From the NCBI GenBank assembly GCA_028289455.1, contig JANQPN010000072.1, forward strand, positions 1-64,000: a DNA stretch of 64,000 bases, read 5' to 3'. The DNA comes from Wenzhouxiangellaceae bacterium. GTDB lineage: Bacteria > Pseudomonadota > Gammaproteobacteria > Xanthomonadales > Wenzhouxiangellaceae. Shown piece by piece: positions 43,232 to 51,611 of this stretch; within the stretch, counting starts at the first letter, position 1, and each line of letters begins with the position of its first letter. A program made the translations under genes and the position numbers. The notes under the pieces were generated by a model. The model had not been told where the DNA came from, did no database searches, and saw only the letters and a program-made list of their open reading frames with translations.

Positions 43232-44284
43232 ATGCCTGCTGTGGTATTCAACTTACATCATGGAACGCTGAGAAACTCCACTGTTGATTTCAACATCATC
43301 ATCCTGCCGGTCATCATTGCATTATTGGCCTGGGTTGCTGTTGCCATCAATCCAGACTGGTTCTGGCCAATTTTATTAGCCGACTTCTGGTTGCTGGGCT
43401 ACCATCACGTCATCGCAACCTTTACCCGGATGGAACGTGACCCGGAAACCGGCAAACTGAACTATCCGTTTCTATGGCTGGTCGCCCCCATTCTGATTTT
43501 TGCCTTAGTGGCGGCAATGGTAGTTTACTGGGGCATCATCACCGTTGTCAGCATTTATCTGTATTGGCAGTTCTGGCATTACCTGAGACAAAGCGAAGGC
43601 ATTTCCAAGGCTTACCTGGGTGCCTGCAAAGCCAGTGAATTTGCCCATCACCGTATCGTCAGACTGCTTTTTTATGGTGTTCCACTGGCCTCTTTCCTGA
43701 CCATGCTTGGCCGTCAGCACAGCACCTTCATCAACCTGCCGGTTTATATTCCCAACATCCCGTCATGGATCATTGCAGCCGTATGGCTGATGATGCTGGC
43801 AGCTGCCGGGTATTTGATGTTTGAGTTAATCAAAGGGCGGCTTGCCAATACCAAGATTTCTATGCTGTATGCCGGTTATGCAGTTTCACATCTGCTGATA
43901 TTTGTTTTTGCCTATGGCCTCACCGAAAGCCTTGATCACGGCTGGCTGGCGCTGAATATCTGGCACAATCTGCAATATCTGGTGTTTGTGTGGCTGTTCA
44001 ACAGCAACCAGCAGCGTCGCAACCGTTTGCAACACCGGCCGATTCTGCAGTATTTAAGTTCACCGCGCCGTGCCTGGTTATATTTCCTGACCACCTTCAC
44101 GATCACCACGGTGGTCTACACCATCGTGGAAAAATCTGCCGGCCTGTTTCCGCAGGATTACATTACCCTGGCTGCTGTGTTCGTGATTTTGTACCAGACC
44201 ATCAATTTCCACCATTATGTGGTTGACGCCAACATATGGAAGCTACGCAAACCAAAGATCAAGCAATACGTCGTCAATCAGTAA
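43232..44284 (+). CDS. Polytopic histidine-rich membrane protein of unknown function
   Basis: 350 residues with about nine or ten membrane segments. Several conserved-looking polar motifs lie at membrane edges: WLLGYHHVIATFTRMERD, YWQFWHYLRQSEGI, NIWHNLQYLVFVW and NFHHYVVDANIWKLRKPK. The clustered His pairs suggest metal binding, as in membrane oxygenases or desaturases of the Brp/Blh carotenoid type, but no full family pattern can be matched. The end of the gene overlaps the acyltransferase gene by 49 bases, so the two are coupled and may act on the same lipid or polysaccharide. Function inferred only that far. Confidence 0.7.
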   Translation: MPAVVFNLHHGTLRNSTVDFNIIILPVIIALLAWVAVAINPDWFWPILLADFWLLGYHHVIATFTRMERDPETGKLNYPFLWLVAPILIFALVAAMVVYWGIITVVSIYLYWQFWHYLRQSEGISKAYLGACKASEFAHHRIVRLLFYGVPLASFLTMLGRQHSTFINLPVYIPNIPSWIIAAVWLMMLAAAGYLMFELIKGRLANTKISMLYAGYAVSHLLIFVFAYGLTESLDHGWLALNIWHNLQYLVFVWLFNSNQQRRNRLQHRPILQYLSSPRRAWLYFLTTFTITTVVYTIVEKSAGLFPQDYITLAAVFVILYQTINFHHYVVDANIWKLRKPKIKQYVVNQ

Positions 44285-45429
44285 CCAGTAGCGAAACTTC
44301 CTACTTTTCCCTGATCAACCGTTCATTTGCCTATCCAGCCCTGGACGGGCTTAGAGCTATTGCGATCATTCTGGTGCTGCTGCGCCATGCCGTATATGAG
44401 TTTCAGGCTCCTGCCGGCGGTCTGGCAGTGTGGTTGTGGAATTTGTGCCGAAACGGCTGGCTTGGAGTGGATCTATTTTTTGTCTTAAGCGGGTTTCTTA
44501 TTACCCGTTCATTTTTTTCTCTAACACACAAATGCAACGGTTACCCGTCGGCCATAAAACAGTTTTATATCAATCGCAGCTTACGCACATGGCCGCTGTA
44601 TTTTGCTGTAATAGCACTGATAGCCATCGGTATTTTTCCCTACTATCAGGTCAGCAGCAGCACCATTGCCGCAGAACTGCTGCAGCATGTATTGTTTCTT
44701 CAGGATTACTTCGGCACCTCTATACTGGTTCCCATGTGGTCACTGGCTACTGAAGAAAAATTCTATCTGCTGATACCACTATTGTTTGTTATATGCGCAG
44801 CACTGAAAAAGCATCATATGCTGGTCTTGCTGATAGGTATTGTTATTGCCTCAACAAGCATGCGCCTGCTGGCTGCCGGCAACCCTGCAGTTGATGATTA
44901 CGAAAGCTTTTTCTGGTTTGCCAGAGCGCCTTTTCATCTGGCGCTGGACGGTTTGCTGGCAGGCTGTGTAGTTTACTTCGTGTATCAGATAGCTGATACC
45001 AAACCGGCCAGATTGATTTATAAGCTATCGGCGCTGCTCATCAGCCTGATTGCCCTGGGCTTACTGACCTATCAGGATTATCTGGGGAATGCCGAATGGT
45101 TGACCAGTGCCGCGATAATCAGCGCTGCATCCATTGGTTTTGCTGCTTTGGTTTACCTGGCTTTATTTTCAAATAAAAACTGGCTGTGCGGTAAGCCATT
45201 GAGAATCATCTCAACCTTATCCTACAGTCTGTATCTCTGTCATTATGCCCTGCTGCCGTGGTGCTACCGCATTAGCGGCATCAGTGACAGCAGCAGCGTT
45301 GCGTTTCTTTCACCGAAATGGCTGCTGTTTTTTGCCTGCTTTATCAGTATCAGCTTTATTGTTTCGCTGATACTGCATTATTCCATTGAAAAACCGTTTT
45401 TATTGTGGAAACAAAAGCTGCAACAGTAA
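44236..45429 (+). CDS. Acyltransferase 3 (OafA/YrhL-type) membrane protein
   Basis: 397 residues. The typical start RSFAYPALDGLRAIAIILVLLRH (Arg-Ala and catalytic His), GWLGVDLFFVLSGFLIT and NRSLRTWPLYF are classical Acyl_transf_3 signatures. About ten membrane helices follow. Such enzymes move acyl groups (often acetyl) onto sugars of O-antigen, exopolysaccharide or peptidoglycan. The substrate is unknown. No attached SGNH domain is present. It starts at an ATG inside the previous gene, in a different frame, and could also start later at a non-ATG codon because the first 30 residues look non-membrane and variable. Confidence 0.88.
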   Translation: MEATQTKDQAIRRQSVTSSETSYFSLINRSFAYPALDGLRAIAIILVLLRHAVYEFQAPAGGLAVWLWNLCRNGWLGVDLFFVLSGFLITRSFFSLTHKCNGYPSAIKQFYINRSLRTWPLYFAVIALIAIGIFPYYQVSSSTIAAELLQHVLFLQDYFGTSILVPMWSLATEEKFYLLIPLLFVICAALKKHHMLVLLIGIVIASTSMRLLAAGNPAVDDYESFFWFARAPFHLALDGLLAGCVVYFVYQIADTKPARLIYKLSALLISLIALGLLTYQDYLGNAEWLTSAAIISAASIGFAALVYLALFSNKNWLCGKPLRIISTLSYSLYLCHYALLPWCYRISGISDSSSVAFLSPKWLLFFACFISISFIVSLILHYSIEKPFLLWKQKLQQ

Positions 45430-45431
45430 TC

Positions 45432-45448
45432 CTGAGCAAAAAGCTCAG
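45432..45448. terminator. Short symmetric hairpin between convergent genes
   Basis: CTGAGC, AAAAA, GCTCAG. The stem is only 6 bp and no T-run follows, so terminator activity is uncertain. Confidence 0.3.
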
Positions 45449-45451
45449 CTA

Positions 45452-46855
45452 CTAGTCTTCAAATCCATCTGCCAGGATGCCTTCGGGTGTGCCAATGGAA
45501 ATGGTAAAGCCCTCGGCAGTCTGTGCATCCACCTGTACGGTAATCCCACTGCCGGCATCGGTGAAAACCTCACCTACACGCCACATCACACCTTCGGTAT
45601 CGGCAAAATTAGCCGCCGGACTGTTGGCATCAATTACCCATGCCGGTTCCGAGCGCCCGGGAATGACCTCATGAATTATCACCGCATCACCTGGTACAGC
45701 TGCATCATAATCACCAACCCTCAGGCGCGACTCAATCGTGTAGTAACGATTGCTGCCGGGAATATCAATCCGCGCCATGCGGAAGTTGCTGGTGTCATCA
45801 ACACCCATGGCATCGATAGTGATGGTGGCATTGCCGGCCGCCATAAACCGTTCACTGTCATCAATCCAGCCCAGCCGGCGTTTGTGATAGGCATTGACAT
45901 GCTTGCCAATACGCCCATAGGTTGAGTCGTTAACTGCATAACTGGTCGCCGCACTCATCACATCCCAGGGGCTGTCATACGGGTTGCCGTCACCATCGGA
46001 GTTGTTGGTATGCGGCAAACCAAAACCATGTCCCATTTCATGTGCGATCACAGCTTCATCGGCGTACGCCCAGGGCGGCTCCCAGGTGGTCCGCCATACT
46101 TTGCTGACACCATCCAGCGTGCCGAACTGGCCACCACCCCAGGCACAGCAATCCAGCACGCCGTTGAACATCATATTGATTCCTTCATACCCGCCTGTGC
46201 CGCCGTTGGAAAAGTCTACTACTGCATCAGCCGTATCAGTGCAATCGTTGAACAATAAGGACAGATTCGCGCCGGTTCCTGAGCCCGGTGTGGGAATGTA
46301 GGACGTCTGAGTACCCGGCAGGGTTACCCAGTCAACGGCTAAACTGCCGACTACATTGATATTCTCATAAGACACCTTACGCCAGTAATGATCCAGCTGG
46401 TTGACTTCATTACCATACATATTGGTGAAGAAGGCCAAATCTTCCGGCTCGGCATTGATATCTGAGAATTTACAGAGAATCGATACCCAGGGCTGCGGAC
46501 CGAATACCCCACCGCCTTGTGCAGCTTCACCCGTCTCAGCAAGCATCAAAGCCTGCACAGGTGTAATTTGTGCTGAATCCAGCCCTTGCCCAGGCCTGAG
46601 CAATACTTCCACACGTTGGCCATGAAAAGCCTGCAAGCCATTGTGCAGTTCGAAAAAAGCATCACTGACATTCAGCTGATAGTGGTTGCCGTCGTCGCTC
46701 GCCAAAGTAATCACCCGCACAGCCGCTTCACCAGACTCTGCCGGTGGGTCACCCCAGTTCACTGTAAGCCAGCCAGAAGCCCATTCATTTGCATAGACTT
46801 GCGAAAACAGTGCGATAGTCAAATAAGAAAGACAAACAACGCCAAACTTTTTCAT
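45452..46855 (-). CDS. Secreted M6/M12-like zinc metalloprotease with DGFE tail
   Basis: 467 residues from the ATG at 46855, with GGAG nine bases upstream and a signal peptide (MKKFGVV...YANEW). The zinc motif HEMGHGFGLPH is at 272-282 and the Met-turn (WDVMSA) at about 300, so the enzyme is a metzincin. The region after it (PNDSTYGRIGKHVNAYHKRRLGW) resembles immune-inhibitor-A and gametolysin-like proteases. Cys residues in the preceding 100 residues (ILCKFSD, NDCTD, LDCCAWG) likely form disulfides. The C-terminus is GILADGFED. Secreted peptidase, probably exported by Sec and released. It faces the acyltransferase gene convergently. Its substrate is unknown. Confidence 0.9.
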   Translation of the reverse strand: MKKFGVVCLSYLTIALFSQVYANEWASGWLTVNWGDPPAESGEAAVRVITLASDDGNHYQLNVSDAFFELHNGLQAFHGQRVEVLLRPGQGLDSAQITPVQALMLAETGEAAQGGGVFGPQPWVSILCKFSDINAEPEDLAFFTNMYGNEVNQLDHYWRKVSYENINVVGSLAVDWVTLPGTQTSYIPTPGSGTGANLSLLFNDCTDTADAVVDFSNGGTGGYEGINMMFNGVLDCCAWGGGQFGTLDGVSKVWRTTWEPPWAYADEAVIAHEMGHGFGLPHTNNSDGDGNPYDSPWDVMSAATSYAVNDSTYGRIGKHVNAYHKRRLGWIDDSERFMAAGNATITIDAMGVDDTSNFRMARIDIPGSNRYYTIESRLRVGDYDAAVPGDAVIIHEVIPGRSEPAWVIDANSPAANFADTEGVMWRVGEVFTDAGSGITVQVDAQTAEGFTISIGTPEGILADGFED

Positions 46856-47197
46856 CAACAACATCTCCATATAACTTGATGAAGGCAAACATTATATCTT
46901 ACAAAAGTGAAGATACAGGCAGGATGCTGCAGGTATAGAACCGGTAAAGTTTTTATTAGGGCTTCAAATCACTTAGCTTGATTTTTTAATGAAAACCAGT
47001 ACAAAAAGCAAGATAAGCATCTTATACATTCAGTTTTGCCCACCATAAGGCTTAGCCTCAAATTCAGCTCATGAAATCTAATAAATCTTGCCGCCCAGAT
47101 AAAAAAGGCCAGAATAGGTTACTCGCAAGTTTTTACAGAAGAAAATATTATTAATAGTGGACTCACGACAAGAGTCATAACTAAATCTAGTATTTTG
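46856..47197. other. AT-rich spacer without a gene
   Basis: About 340 bases with visibly higher AT content than the surrounding genes. No RNA gene or coding frame is supported. The promoter of the metalloprotease gene must lie in the left part. Confidence 0.5.
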
Positions 47198-48973
47198 CTA
47201 TTCAAAGCCATCCTCAAATAGCACTTCTGGGGGTTGGCCAAAAATCACATAAGTTTCGCCAGAGCCAGATCCATTCGGGTCAGCGTTATAAACCCCTATC
47301 ATTAAATCATCAATTCCATCACCATTGATATCTTTTGCTCCGCTTACCCTAATACCAGAGCGATCATCTATATCAACGCCATTAATGATTAATCCAGAAG
47401 GAGTACCGCTCCCCTTTGAGTTCAAAGCTGACAACTCAATTATTTCTGGTAAATGGTAATCACCAAATATCACGTAGCTTTCACCTGTGCTAGCGCCATT
47501 TGGATCAGCATCAGGTGCGCCAATCAGCAAGTCATCTATACCATCAGAGTTTATATCTCCTGCATTTGCAAGTGATATGCCAGAGACATCATATGCTTCG
47601 ACACCATTAATAACCAACCCATCTGCAGCACCATTTGCCAATGTATTCAAAGCTGATAACTCAATAACATCAGGTAAACCACTATCCCCAAATATTACAT
47701 AACTTACGCCAGAACTCATCCCATTTTGATCAGCATTACTTGCTCCTATAAATAGATCACTTATATCATCCCCATTTAAATCTCCCCCACTAACAGAGGT
47801 TCCAAACCTATCATGCACATTAGCCCCATTAATCAACACGCCTGCAACAGCACCAGGCCCAACCGCATTTAACGCTGATAGTTCAATTACCCCTGACAAA
47901 TGGCCACCCCCAAAAATCAAATAGCTTTGACCAACACCCGTCCCAATCACCTCATTACCAGGTGCTCCGATCAGCAAATCATCTACGCCATCAGCATTAA
48001 CATCTCCCACTCCAGATGCAGCACTACCTGAAAGGCTAAAAGTACCAAATCCATTTATTATAAGCCCTCGCGCACTTCCAGAACCTGTTGTATTTAAAGC
48101 AGATAATTCAAGTATTTCAGGCAAATCACTCCCCCCGAAAATTATATAGCTGGCTCCAGATTCAATGCCGTTTGGGTCGGCATTCCTGGCTCCAATCACC
48201 AGGTCATCAATACCATCCCCATCAATATCTCCTGCTCTACTGACAGTAGAACCTGATCGATCAAATTCACCAATGCCTTTTATCAGCACACCATTAGCAC
48301 CACCAGCTCCAGCGCTATTTAACGCTGATAATTCGATCACCGCATTTAAATCACTATTGCCAAATACGACATAGCTTTCGCCGGAATTTACCACCTCTGA
48401 ATCACTGTCAGGTGCCCCAATTAAAAGATCATCTCTACCATCGTTATTAACATCCCCAACACCACTAACCGAATATCCAGAAAGATCAAATAAATCTATA
48501 CCATTAATGACTATGCCGTTGATACTTTCTCCGACCGTAGCATTCAAGTTTGAAAGCTCAATTTCCCCCAGGAGTGTGTTACCACCAAAAATCACATAGC
48601 TTTCACCAGAGCCTGACGCATTAGGGTCTGCATCAAATGCACCAATTATTAAATCATCAATGCCATCACTATTAATATCGCCTGCTGTGCTAATCGATAC
48701 GCCAGAGCCATCACCTGAATCAATACCATTAAAAACCACCCCCTCAACATCAGGATCATTTGTGTTTAAACTTGATAGTTCTATTACACCATCTAATGGA
48801 AAACCCTGAGCAAAAACAACACTGCTAAGTGCGCCTGTTACTGCCAGCACACTGATTCCTTGACGAATACTAGAAGACAACTGCTGATATTTAGGTTCAC
48901 ACATAAGCCCACTCGCACCACTATCAACAGCCTTTATTCCTACATCGCCATTTGCTCTACTAACAACGACCAT
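47198..48973 (-). CDS. Secreted FG-GAP beta-propeller protein with DGFE tail
   Basis: 591 residues. Seven FG-GAP repeats of about 75 residues follow each other. Each has a Ca-binding loop (GDINSDGIDDLIIGA), then SGESYVIFG, and a linker of the form IELSALNxxGxxxGxxINGxxxxDxSG. Seven such repeats would close an integrin-alpha-like propeller. The signal sequence is unusual: the hydrophobic stretch lies at 37-53, after a charged lead, so the true start may be the Met at residue 24 (ATG 48904). The end is PPEVLFEDGFE. DNA here is visibly AT-richer than flanking genes, a possible sign of transfer. A cell-surface or secreted binding role is inferred. Repeats also offer sites for recombination. Confidence 0.85.
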   Translation of the reverse strand: MVVVSRANGDVGIKAVDSGASGLMCEPKYQQLSSSIRQGISVLAVTGALSSVVFAQGFPLDGVIELSSLNTNDPDVEGVVFNGIDSGDGSGVSISTAGDINSDGIDDLIIGAFDADPNASGSGESYVIFGGNTLLGEIELSNLNATVGESINGIVINGIDLFDLSGYSVSGVGDVNNDGRDDLLIGAPDSDSEVVNSGESYVVFGNSDLNAVIELSALNSAGAGGANGVLIKGIGEFDRSGSTVSRAGDIDGDGIDDLVIGARNADPNGIESGASYIIFGGSDLPEILELSALNTTGSGSARGLIINGFGTFSLSGSAASGVGDVNADGVDDLLIGAPGNEVIGTGVGQSYLIFGGGHLSGVIELSALNAVGPGAVAGVLINGANVHDRFGTSVSGGDLNGDDISDLFIGASNADQNGMSSGVSYVIFGDSGLPDVIELSALNTLANGAADGLVINGVEAYDVSGISLANAGDINSDGIDDLLIGAPDADPNGASTGESYVIFGDYHLPEIIELSALNSKGSGTPSGLIINGVDIDDRSGIRVSGAKDINGDGIDDLMIGVYNADPNGSGSGETYVIFGQPPEVLFEDGFE

Positions 48974-49222
48974 TCTTAAATTGCTTGGCTAATAATCTAG
49001 CCATACTTTGAAGATTAACTGAAGCCTCGCTTCAGGAAAATTGCAAATCACATCAACCTATTCAATATATACAGACGAGTTTTCACCGTTTAATCGGCCA
49101 AGTCATCTTGAAGATATCCCTGGCCATTTAAATGGCCTCATCACAAAATGAAAGTTCAAGACCACCCAGAAGCAAGCTAGATATCACAGCATTCCTCAAG
49201 CGCTTAATGTCATAAATATGGA

Positions 49223-49924
49223 TTAAACACCAGTTTGATTAAGTATATCTGACACTGACCTCACAGTAATTTTCCCTTTTCCGTTTAGCGCCAACTTAAC
49301 AGCTGCTGCCAGCAATTCTATGAGCATGCTGAGATTGCGTGGGCCATGCCTGACAATATAATCCACGACACGCTTTTCCACCGGCAACCCACAGCTATTG
49401 CAGTATCTGTCTATCAGTACCGGAAACATATCATCACCCAGCGCTTTGATTTTATGACGCTGGCACTTTGCCAAGCGTGACTTAAGATCAGCCAGCTGCA
49501 GGCTCAATTCGCCAATTGGCAGATTGCCAGAAATAATCAGTACCTTTTGCTGATGATGAACTCTATTGAGGCAATGAAAAACGGCCTCCTGCATCTCCGC
49601 TGATGCATTAATTGCATGAATATCATCCAGCAAAAGCAAATCAGGTGCTTCAATCTGATTGATCAACTCAGGTGAACAGGACTCACTCGCCAATGGAACA
49701 TAACGAATATCAAAACCATGCCAATCAGCTGTATGCATAACCGCCAGAAGCAAGTGCGTCTTACCGCTTGATACTGCGCCACTAAGATAGTGCCAGCCTT
49801 CCGGCTTTTCAGCCAGTTGCTGCAACATGCCTACCAGCACCTGATTGGGTCCGGTTATATAGTTGTCAAAAGTCGGTGTTACCGGCCCGTGCAGGTCAAG
49901 TACCTGTTGTTCGGCTTTTTCCAT
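49223..49924 (-). CDS. hda: DnaA-inactivating protein Hda-like AAA+ protein
   Basis: 233 residues. It is similar to the DnaA domain III ATPase: NYITGPNQVLVGML, the P-loop GAVSSGKTHLLLAV, the LLLLDDIHAI Walker B region and SRLAKCQRHKI. A DnaA domain IV DNA-binding part is missing, which separates Hda from DnaA. Hda with the sliding clamp stimulates ATP hydrolysis by DnaA. The N-terminal clamp-binding hexamer (QL[SP]LPL-like) is poorly matched here: MEKAEQQVLDLHG contains QQVLDL. It lies nine bases before the AI-2E permease gene, in an arrangement common in gammaproteobacteria, which supports the name. Confidence 0.88.
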   Translation of the reverse strand: MEKAEQQVLDLHGPVTPTFDNYITGPNQVLVGMLQQLAEKPEGWHYLSGAVSSGKTHLLLAVMHTADWHGFDIRYVPLASESCSPELINQIEAPDLLLLDDIHAINASAEMQEAVFHCLNRVHHQQKVLIISGNLPIGELSLQLADLKSRLAKCQRHKIKALGDDMFPVLIDRYCNSCGLPVEKRVVDYIVRHGPRNLSMLIELLAAAVKLALNGKGKITVRSVSDILNQTGV

Positions 49925-49932
49925 GACCGTGA

Positions 49933-51048
49933 TCAGTCACTGGTGATAATTTTCTTTTCAGCCTCTTCGGGAGCTTCTGCGGTGTACAGCTTACTGGCCA
50001 GGTAACGCTTATGTGCATGACGTAACAACACCATGATCACAGCCGCCACCGGCAACGCCAGCAATACGCCGAGAAATCCGAACAGAACACCGCCGGCCAT
50101 TACCGCGAAAATCACCGCGACCGGATGCATGCCAATCCGATCCCCCACCAGCAATGGTGTCAGCAACATGCCCTCCAGGCTTTGACCAATCACAAATACC
50201 ATGCCGACCAAAGCGGTATGCTGCCAATCGCCGAACTGCACCATGGCAGCAACCAGGGCGGCGACAATTCCGATGATGGTTCCCAGATAGGGAACAATAC
50301 TGAGCAATCCGGCTATAACACCGATCAGTAATGCCAGTTTCAAGCCGATCAGCCATAACCCAACGACATATATCGCTCCCAGCGCCAGCATCACCAGCAA
50401 CTGTCCGCGGATAAAGGCTCCCAGTACCTGGTCGGATTCCCTGGCCAGCTGACTGACGGTTGAACGCATGGCGTTGGGAATCAGGCCATGGATGTTTTCA
50501 ATCAGCACATCCCAGTCGCGCAGCAGATAAAATGTAACCACCGGTATCAATGCCAGGTTGGCCAGCCACCCAACCAGTACCAGGCCACTCTTGGAAATAG
50601 AGTCCAGAATGGTTTTGGCTACACCGCCGGCACTTTGCCAATGCTGTTGAATCAACCCCAGAATGGCATCGGATTCCGGCAGCGTCAGATCGATATTCAA
50701 GCGTGCAGTTACCCACGGCAGAGCAGTTTCACTCAGCCAGCTGGCATACACCGGCAAACGCTGAACCAGATAACTGATCTGATTTTCCAATAACGGTATA
50801 AACACCAGCAGCAGTACCACCATGACCAGGGTCATCAAGGCAAATACAATGATTACTGCCAGGGTTCTGCTGAGCTTGTATTTTTCCAGCCGGTCGACCA
50901 GCGGGTCGCCCAGGTATGCCAATAGGGCGCTGACGGCAAAAGGCGTGAGTATCGGTGCCAGCAGCCAGATTACCCAGCCACTCAGCAGAATAAACAGCAC
51001 CCAGGGCCAGTGATCCCAATCCCAACTGGAATGTTGTTTCGTAGTCAT
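49933..51048 (-). CDS. AI-2E family transporter (PerM-like permease)
   Basis: 371 residues with about seven to eight membrane helices. The family region near 290-330 is visible (VPYLGTIIGIVAALVAAMVQ, GQSLEGMLLTPLLVGDRIGMHPVAVIFAV). This family includes TqsA and PerM; the cargo is not determined by sequence. The unit CDP-alcohol transferase - AI-2E permease - hda is transcribed leftwards, and the permease start overlaps the previous stop (ATGA, 51045-51048). The 25-residue cytosolic C-terminus is charged. Confidence 0.9.
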   Translation of the reverse strand: MTTKQHSSWDWDHWPWVLFILLSGWVIWLLAPILTPFAVSALLAYLGDPLVDRLEKYKLSRTLAVIIVFALMTLVMVVLLLVFIPLLENQISYLVQRLPVYASWLSETALPWVTARLNIDLTLPESDAILGLIQQHWQSAGGVAKTILDSISKSGLVLVGWLANLALIPVVTFYLLRDWDVLIENIHGLIPNAMRSTVSQLARESDQVLGAFIRGQLLVMLALGAIYVVGLWLIGLKLALLIGVIAGLLSIVPYLGTIIGIVAALVAAMVQFGDWQHTALVGMVFVIGQSLEGMLLTPLLVGDRIGMHPVAVIFAVMAGGVLFGFLGVLLALPVAAVIMVLLRHAHKRYLASKLYTAEAPEEAEKKIITSD

Positions 51049-51611
51049 GGTTCTTTCGCTTTGGTTTTTTGAACGGCCTTAACCGACCAGATCCATACGT
51101 ATTGCACCAGAGTGGTCGACGTCAAAACCGCCACGCTGTAAATCAGCAGGTCAATCAACCAGTCCGGACCGGCGATACAACAGGTCTGCACCAGCGTCAC
51201 CGCCACCAGCAGTACCTGCATGGTGGTATTCAATTTGCTCAGCATTGTCGGTTGTGCTTCAACCGGTTCGATTCTGTAGTGATACATCAGCCCGCCGGTG
51301 ACAATGGCGGTATCCCGGACAATGGTAAGCACAATCAGCCACCAGGGCAGCAAGCCAACCCAGGCCAGCGCGGCGAAAGCGGTAATCATCAGCAGCTTAT
51401 CAGCCAGTGGGTCGAGGATGCTGCCGATCCTGCTGACCCAGCCGAAGCGCTTGGCCAGATACCCGTCGGCAGCATCCGTAAATCCGGCAACTACCGCGAC
51501 CACCAGCGCAGCCAGATAATTCTGCGCGACAATCTGCCAGGTCAGCACCGGCACCATACACAACCTGAAAATAGTCAGGATGTTGGGAATATGCTGCCTG
51601 ACAATACTCAT
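51045..51611 (-). CDS. CDP-alcohol phosphatidyltransferase (PgsA-like)
   Basis: 188 residues with about five membrane helices. The CDP-alcohol motif D-G-x2-A-R-x8-G-x3-D-x3-D is clear in modified form: DAADGYLAKRFGWVSRIGSILDPLADKLL. The N-terminus NIPNILTIFRL is typical. It resembles phosphatidylglycerophosphate synthase but sits in the hda locus rather than with uvrC. A second pgsA-like gene elsewhere is likely, so its exact phospholipid product is uncertain. It overlaps both neighbours by four bases. Confidence 0.9.
   Translation of the reverse strand: MSIVRQHIPNILTIFRLCMVPVLTWQIVAQNYLAALVVAVVAGFTDAADGYLAKRFGWVSRIGSILDPLADKLLMITAFAALAWVGLLPWWLIVLTIVRDTAIVTGGLMYHYRIEPVEAQPTMLSKLNTTMQVLLVAVTLVQTCCIAGPDWLIDLLIYSVAVLTSTTLVQYVWIWSVKAVQKTKAKEP

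Noticed and set aside
47198..48973. CRISPR-like array because of regular repeats on the DNA level
   Set aside because: The period is about 225 bases and follows the seven FG-GAP protein repeats; no short direct repeats with spacers exist.
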